DNA of 64,000 nt, taken from assembly GCA_023053575.1 (NCBI GenBank), contig JAKZAP010000105.1:1-64000 (forward strand), in the 5' to 3' direction. How positions within the stretch are numbered: position 1 is the stretch's first letter; each line of letters begins with the position of its first letter. Positions 59,395 to 64,000 of the stretch are shown piece by piece. Source of the DNA: Branchinecta lynchi. Lineage: Eukaryota; Arthropoda; Branchiopoda; Anostraca; Branchinectidae. The notes below the pieces were generated by a model that ran no database searches, was not told the DNA's origin, and saw nothing but the letters and a program-made list of their open reading frames with translations. The position numbers and the translations under genes were made by a program.

Positions 59395-62300
59395 TTTCCC
59401 ACAAGGTTTGTTTTCCCAAAAGGTTTGTTTTCCCACAAGCTTTGTTTTCCCCCAAGGTTGTTTTTCCCGCAAGGTTGGTTTTCCCACAAGGTTTGTTTTC
59501 CCACTGTGTTGGTTTTCCCAAAAGGTTCGCTTTCCCGCAAGGTTGGTTTTCCCACAAGTTTTGTTTTCCCACTGTGTTGGTTTTCCCAAAAGGTTCGCTT
59601 TCCCACAAGGTTGGTTTTCCCACAAGGTTGGTTTTCCCGCAGGGTTGCTTTCCCCATAAGGTTGGTTTTCCCACAAGGTTTGTTTTCTCACAAGGTTGGT
59701 TTTCCCACTAGGTTGTTTTTCCCACCAGGTTGGTTTTCCCACAAGGTTTGTTTTCCCACAAGCTTTGTTTTCCCCCAAGGTTGGTTTTCCCGCAAGGTTG
59801 GTTTTCCCCCAAGGTTGGTTTTCCCACAAGGTTGGTTTTCCCGCAGGGTTGCTTTCCCCATAAGGTTGGTTTTCTCACAAGGTTTGTTTTCTCACAAGAT
59901 TTGTTTTCCAACTAGGTTGTTTTTCCCACTAGGTTGGTTCTCCCACAAGGTTTGTTTTCCCACAAGCTTTGTTTTCCCCCAAGGTTGGTTTTCCCGCAAG
60001 GTTTGTTTTCCCACAAGCTTTGTTTTCCCCCAAGGTTGGTTTTCCCGAAAGGTTTGTTTCCCCACAAGGTTGGTTTTCCCACAAGGTTGGTTTTCCCACA
60101 GGGTTTGTTTTTTCACAAGGTTTGTTTTCCCACTAGGTTGTTTTTCCCACTAGGTTGGTTTTCCCACAAGGTTTGTTTTCCCACAAGCTTTGTTTTCCCC
60201 CAAGGTTGGTTTTCCCGCAAGGTTGGTTTTCCCACAAGGTTTGTTTTCCCACTGTGTTGGTTTTCCCAAAAGGTTCGCTTTCCCGCAAGGTTGGTTTTCC
60301 CACAAGGTTTGTTTTCCCACTGTGTTGGTTTTCCCAAAAGGTTCGCTTTCCCACAAGGTTGGTTTTCCCACAAGGTTGGTTTTCCCGCAGGGTTGCTTTC
60401 CCCATAAGGTTGGTTTTCCCACAAGGTTTGTTTTCTCACAAGGTTTGTTTTCCCACTAGGTTGTTTTTCCCACCAGGTTGGTTTTCCCACAAGGTTTGTT
60501 TTCCCACAAGCTTTGTTTTCCCCCAAGGTTGGTTTTCCCGCAAGGTTGGTTTTCCCCCAAGGTTGGTTTTCCCACAAGGTTGGTTTTCCCGCAGGGTTGC
60601 TTTCCCCATAAGGTTGGTTTTCTCACAAGGTTTGTTTTCTCACAAGATTTGTTTTCCAACTAGGTTGTTTTTCCCACTAGGTTGGTTTTCCCACAAGGTT
60701 TGTTTTCCCACAAGCTTTGTTTTCCCCCAAGGTTGGTTTTCCCGCAAGGTTTGTTTTCCCACAAGCTTTGTTTTCCCCCAAGGTTGGTTTTCCCGAAAGG
60801 TTTGTTTCCCCACAAGGTTGGTTTTCCCACAAGGTTGGTTTTCCCACAGGGTTTGTTTTTTCACAAGGTTTGTTTTCCCACTAGGCTGTTTTTCCCACTA
60901 GGTCGGTTTTCCCACAAGGTTTGTTTTCCCACAAGCTTTGTTTTCCCCCAAGGTTGGTTTTCCCGCAAGGTTGGTTTTCCCACAAGGTTTGTTTTCCCAC
61001 TGTGTTGGTTTTCGCAAAAGGTTCGCTTTCCCGCAAGGTTGGTTTTCCCACAAGGTTTGTTTTCCCACTGTGTTGGTTTTCCCAGAAGGTTCGCTTTCCC
61101 ACAAGGTTGGTTTTCTCACAAGGTTTGTTTTCCCACTAGGTTGTTTTTCCCACTAGGTTGGTTTTCCCCCAAGATTGGTTTTCCCGCAAGGTTGGTTTTC
61201 CCACAAGGTTTGTTTTCCCACTGTGTTGGTTTTCCCAGAAGGTTCGCTTTCCCACAAGGTTGGTTTTCCCATAAGGTTGGTTTTCCCGCAGGGTTGCTTT
61301 CCCCATAAGGTTGGTTTTCCCACAAGGTTTGTTTTCTCACAAGGTTTGTTTTCCCACTAGGTTGTTTTTCCCACTAGGTTGGTTTTCCCACAAGGTTTGT
61401 TTTCCCACAAGCTTTGTTTTCCCCCAAGGTTTGTTTTCCCACTAGGTTGTTTTTCCCACTAGGTTGTTTTTCCCACAAGGTTTGTTTTCCCACAAGCTTT
61501 GTTTTCCCACAAGGTTTGTTTCCCCACAAGGTTTGTTTTCCCATAAGGTTTGTTTTCCCACAAGGTTTGTTTTCCCACAAGGTTTGTTTTCCCACAAGGT
61601 TTGTTTTCCCACAAGGTTGGTTTTCCCGAAAGGTTTGTTTCCCCACAAGGTTTGTTTTCCCACTAGGTTTGTTTTCCCATAAGGTTGGTTTTCCCACAAG
61701 GTTTGTTTTCTCACAAGGTTTGTTTTCCCACTTGGTTTGTTTCCCCACAAGGTTTGTTTTCTCACAAGGTTTGTTTTCCCACAAGGTTTGTTTTCCCACA
61801 AGGTTTGTTTTCCCACAAGGTTGGTTTTCCCGAAAGGTTTGTTTCCCCACAAGGTTGGTTTTCCCGCAAGGTTGGTTTTCCCGCAGGGTTTGTTTTCCCA
61901 CAAGGTTAGTTTTCCCGCAAGGTTTGTTTCCCCACAAGGTTTGTTTTCCCACAAGGATTGTTTTCTCACAAGGTTTGTTTTTCCACTAGGTTTGTTTCAC
62001 CACAAGGTTTGTTTTCCACAAGGTTTGTTTTCCCCCAAGGTTAGTTTTCCCGCAAGGTTGGTTTTCCCACAAAGTTTGTTTTCCCACTGTGTTGGTTTTC
62101 CCAAAAGGTTCGCTTTCCCACAAGGTTGGTTCTCCCACAAGGTTGGTTTTCCCGCAGGGTTGCTTTCCCCATAAGGTTGGTTTTCCCACAAGGTTTGTTT
62201 TCTCACAAGGTTTGTTTTCCCACTAGGTTGTTTTCCCACTAGGTTGGTTTTCCCACAAGGTTGGTTTTCCCACAAGCTTTGTTTTCCCCCAAGGTTGGTT

Positions 62301-62532
62301 TTCCCGCAAGGTTGGTTTTCCCACAATGTTTGTTTTCCCACTGTGTTGGTTTTCCCAAAAGGTGCGCTTTCCCGCAAGGTTGGTTTTCCCACAAGGTTTG
62401 TTTCCCCACAAGGTTTGTTTTCCCATAAGGTTTGTTTTCCCACAAGGTTTGTTTTCCCACAAGGTTTGTTTTCCCACAAGGTTTGTTTTCCCACAAGGTT
62501 GGTTTTCCCGCAAGGTTGTTTTTCCCACAAGG
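59395..62532 (+). repeat. HOR copy 2 of the 3.0-kb family with extra duplication
   Basis: This contains the counterpart of copy 1 plus a 748-bp (44-monomer) tandem duplication: about 59,700-60,125 recurs at about 60,448-60,873. Shared rare variants with copy 1 include TTTTCGCAAAAGG (57,953 and 61,012), CCCAGAAGG, TTTCACCACAAGG (58,733 and 61,995) and AAAGGTGCGCTTTCCC (59,098 and 62,360). Confidence 0.75.
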
Positions 62533-62810
62533 TTTGTTTTCCCACTGTGTTGGTTTTCCCGCAGGGTTTCTTTCCCCATAAGGTTGGTATTCCCACAAGG
62601 TTTGTTTTCTCACAAGGTTTGTTTTCCCAATAGGTTGTTGTTGGTTTTCCCACAAGGTTTGTTTCCCCACAAGGTTTGTTTTCCCATAAGGTTTGTTTTC
62701 CCACAAGGTTTGTTTTCCCACAAGGTTTGTTTTCCCACAAGGTTTGTTTTCCCACAAGGTTTGTTTTACCACAAGGTTGGTTTTCCCGAAAGGTTTGTTT
62801 CCCCACAAGG

Positions 62811-63247
62811 TTTCTTTCCCCATAAGGTTGGTTTTTCCACAAGGTTTGTTTTCTCACAAGGTTTGTTTTCCCACAAGGTTTGTTTTCCCACAAGGTTTGT
62901 TTTCCCAAAAGGTTTGTTATCCCACAAGCTTTGTTTTCCCCCAAGGTTGGGTTTCCCGCAAGGTTTGTTTCCCTACAAGGTTTGTTTTCCCACAAGGTTT
63001 GTTTTCCCCCAATGTTGGTTTTCCCGAAAGGTTTGTTTCCCCACAAGGTTTCTTTCCCCATAAGGTTGGTTTTTCCACAAGGTTTGTTTTCTCACAAGGT
63101 TTGTTTTCTCACAAGGTTTGTTTTCCCACAAGGTTTGTTTTCCCAAAAGGTTTGTTATCCCACAAGCTTTGTTTTCCCCCAAGGTTGGTTTTCCCGCAAG
63201 GTTGGTTTTCCCACAAGGTTTGTTTTCCCACAAGCTTTGTTTTCCCA
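62811..63247 (+). repeat. 238-bp tandem duplication next to the last inversion
   Basis: The monomers TTTCTTTCCCCATAAGG and GGTTTTTCCACAAGG at 62,811 onward recur at 63,049 onward (238 bp, 14 x 17), followed in both by CCCAAAAGG-TTTG and TTATCCCACAAGCTTTG. The duplicated block sits immediately before the strand switch. Confidence 0.7.
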
Positions 63248-63253
63248 AAACCA
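63244..63253. other. Third strand-switch junction, microhomology joint
   Basis: Forward TTTTCCC is joined to reverse-orientation CCAACCTTGTGGGG through AAAA at 63,247-63,250. The AAAA could belong to a forward CCCAAAAGG monomer or to a reverse GGGAAAACC monomer. No extended perfect palindrome is seen across the joint. Confidence 0.85.
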
Positions 63254-64000
63254 ACCTTGTGGGGAAACAAACCTTGCGGGAAAACTAACCTTGTGGGAAA
63301 ACAAACCCTGCGGAAAAACCAACCTTGTGGGGAAACAAACCTTGTGGGAAAACCAACCTTGTGAGAAAACTAACGCTGTGGGAAAACCAACCTTGTGGGA
63401 AAACCAACCTAGAGGAAAAACAAATCTTGAGGGAAAACAAACCTTGTGGGAAAACAAACCTTGTGGGAAAGACAACCTTATGGGAAAACCAAAACAGTGG
63501 GAAAACAACACTTGTGGGGAAACAAACCTTGTGGGAAAACAAACCTTGTGGGAAAACTAACCTTGTGGGAAAACAAACCTTGCGGGAAAACGAACCTTGT
63601 GGGAAAACAAACCCTGCGGGAAAACCAACCTTGTGGGAAAACCAACCTTGTGGGGAAACAAACCTTTCGGGAAAACCAACCTTGTGGGAAAAAAAACCTT
63701 GTGGGAAAACAAACCTTGTGGGAAAACAAACCTTGTGGGAAAACAAACCTTGTGAGAAAACAAACCTTGTGGGGAAACAAACCTAGTGGGAAAACCAACC
63801 TTGGGGGAAAACAAACCTTGTGGGAAAACAAACCTTGTGGGGAAACAAACCTAGCGGGAAAACCAACCTTATTGGAAAACCAACCTTGCGGGAAAACCAA
63901 CCTTGGGGGAAAACAAACCTTGTGAGAAAACAATCCTTGTGGGAAAACAAACCTTGTGGGGAAACAAACCTTGTGGGGAAACAAACCTTGTGGGAAAACT
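63251..64000 (-). repeat. Terminal inverted satellite segment, open at the window edge
   Basis: Monomers read CCTTGTGGGAAAA on the given strand to the end of the window. The first 250 bp are rich in one-off variants (GTGAGAAAACTAACGC, CCTAGAGG, CTTGAGGG, GAAAGACAACC and AACACTTGTGG), while the last 450 bp are regular. The right end of this inversion is outside the window. Confidence 0.9.

Larger units (their letters stand above)
1..64000. repeat. 17-bp tandem satellite array filling the window
   Basis: Seen directly: a unit of the form TTTTCCCACAAGGTTTG repeats head to tail from the first to the last base, with no unrelated segment longer than about 40 bp. At 17 bp per unit this is roughly 3,700 monomers. 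Variants differ mainly at the CCCACAAGG core (CCCGCAAGG, CCCCCAAGG, CCCAAAAGG, CCCACTGTG, CCCACTAGG, CCCATAAGG, CTCACAAGG, CCCGAAAGG, CCCGCAGGG) and at the last four bases (TTTG, TTGG, TTCG, TTAG, ATTG). Variants recur in fixed orders, giving higher-order repeats. By analogy with known satellites this is probably eukaryotic heterochromatin; that is inference. I do not recognise it as a named satellite family. Confidence 0.97.

Noticed and set aside
1..64000. CRISPR array (short repeats with spacers)
   Set aside because: There are no unique spacers. Units are contiguous 17-mers without a conserved 23-47 bp repeat, and no cas genes are present.
1..64000. Telomeric DNA, because GGTTAG occurs in many monomers
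   Set aside because: GGTTAG appears only as an end variant of single 17-mers and never in tandem. Monomers are far more diverged than telomerase-made repeats, and orientation reverses within the window.
1..64000. GGAAAA / GGGGAAAC as NFAT or NF-kappaB site arrays
   Set aside because: GGAAAA is too short and common to mean anything, and the NF-kappaB-like half lacks the 3' pyrimidine half-site in the canonical unit.

Overview
The whole 64-kb window is one tandem-repeat (satellite/minisatellite) array. I found no gene, RNA gene, recognisable transposon, CRISPR array or promoter. The repeat unit is 17 bp, written here as TTTTCCCACAAGGTTTG, and it is repeated roughly 3,700 times with sequence variants. 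Long homogeneous-but-diverged arrays with higher-order structure like this are typical of heterochromatic, subtelomeric or pericentromeric DNA in a eukaryote with a large genome. No species can be named from the sequence, and an animal versus plant origin cannot be decided.

Monomers come in about fifteen recurring variants, such as CCCACAAGG-TTTG, CCCGCAAGG-TTGG, CCCACTGTG-TTGG, CCCAAAAGG-TTCG, CCCACAAGC-TTTG, CCCCCAAGG, CCCACTAGG, CCCATAAGG, CTCACAAGG and CCCGCAGGG. They recur in fixed orders, so the array has higher-order repeats (HORs). Copies can be matched by their shared private variants. Spacings of about 2992/3128/2346 bp lie at 0.6-9.1 kb, 838 bp at 11.3-12.8 kb, 849/1082 bp at 14.4-17.0 kb, 1749/1700 bp at 25.6-29.1 kb, 3186/3135 bp at 29.7-35.9 kb, 2377 bp at 36.3-40.5 kb, about 2.6-2.7 kb at 42.1-50.3 kb, 3524 bp at 50.9-56.3 kb and 3.0-3.3 kb at 56.4-62.5 kb. 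Smaller tandem duplications (238, 323, 476 and 748 bp, all exact multiples of 17) sit inside them.

Orientation changes three times. Bases 1 to about 17,690 are T-rich on the given strand. About 17,691-20,442 is inverted, about 20,446-63,246 is T-rich again, and about 63,251-64,000 is inverted. The first switch lies in a palindrome with perfect 117-bp arms around a 25-nt spacer, and the flanks are an imperfect inverted duplication several kilobases long. The other two switches are simple joints with 3-4 bp of microhomology.

The long open reading frames seen on both strands are an arithmetic artefact. The 17-bp unit has no stop codon in any of the six frames, and because 17 is not a multiple of 3, all three frames of a strand encode the same 17-residue cyclic peptide. 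I therefore annotate no coding sequence. Observations worth follow-up are the fold-back palindrome, the inverted HOR arrays, four degenerate GC-rich islands at 31.3-35.6 kb, a consensus CSL/RBPJ-type motif in each canonical monomer, and a CpG-decay pattern among variants.
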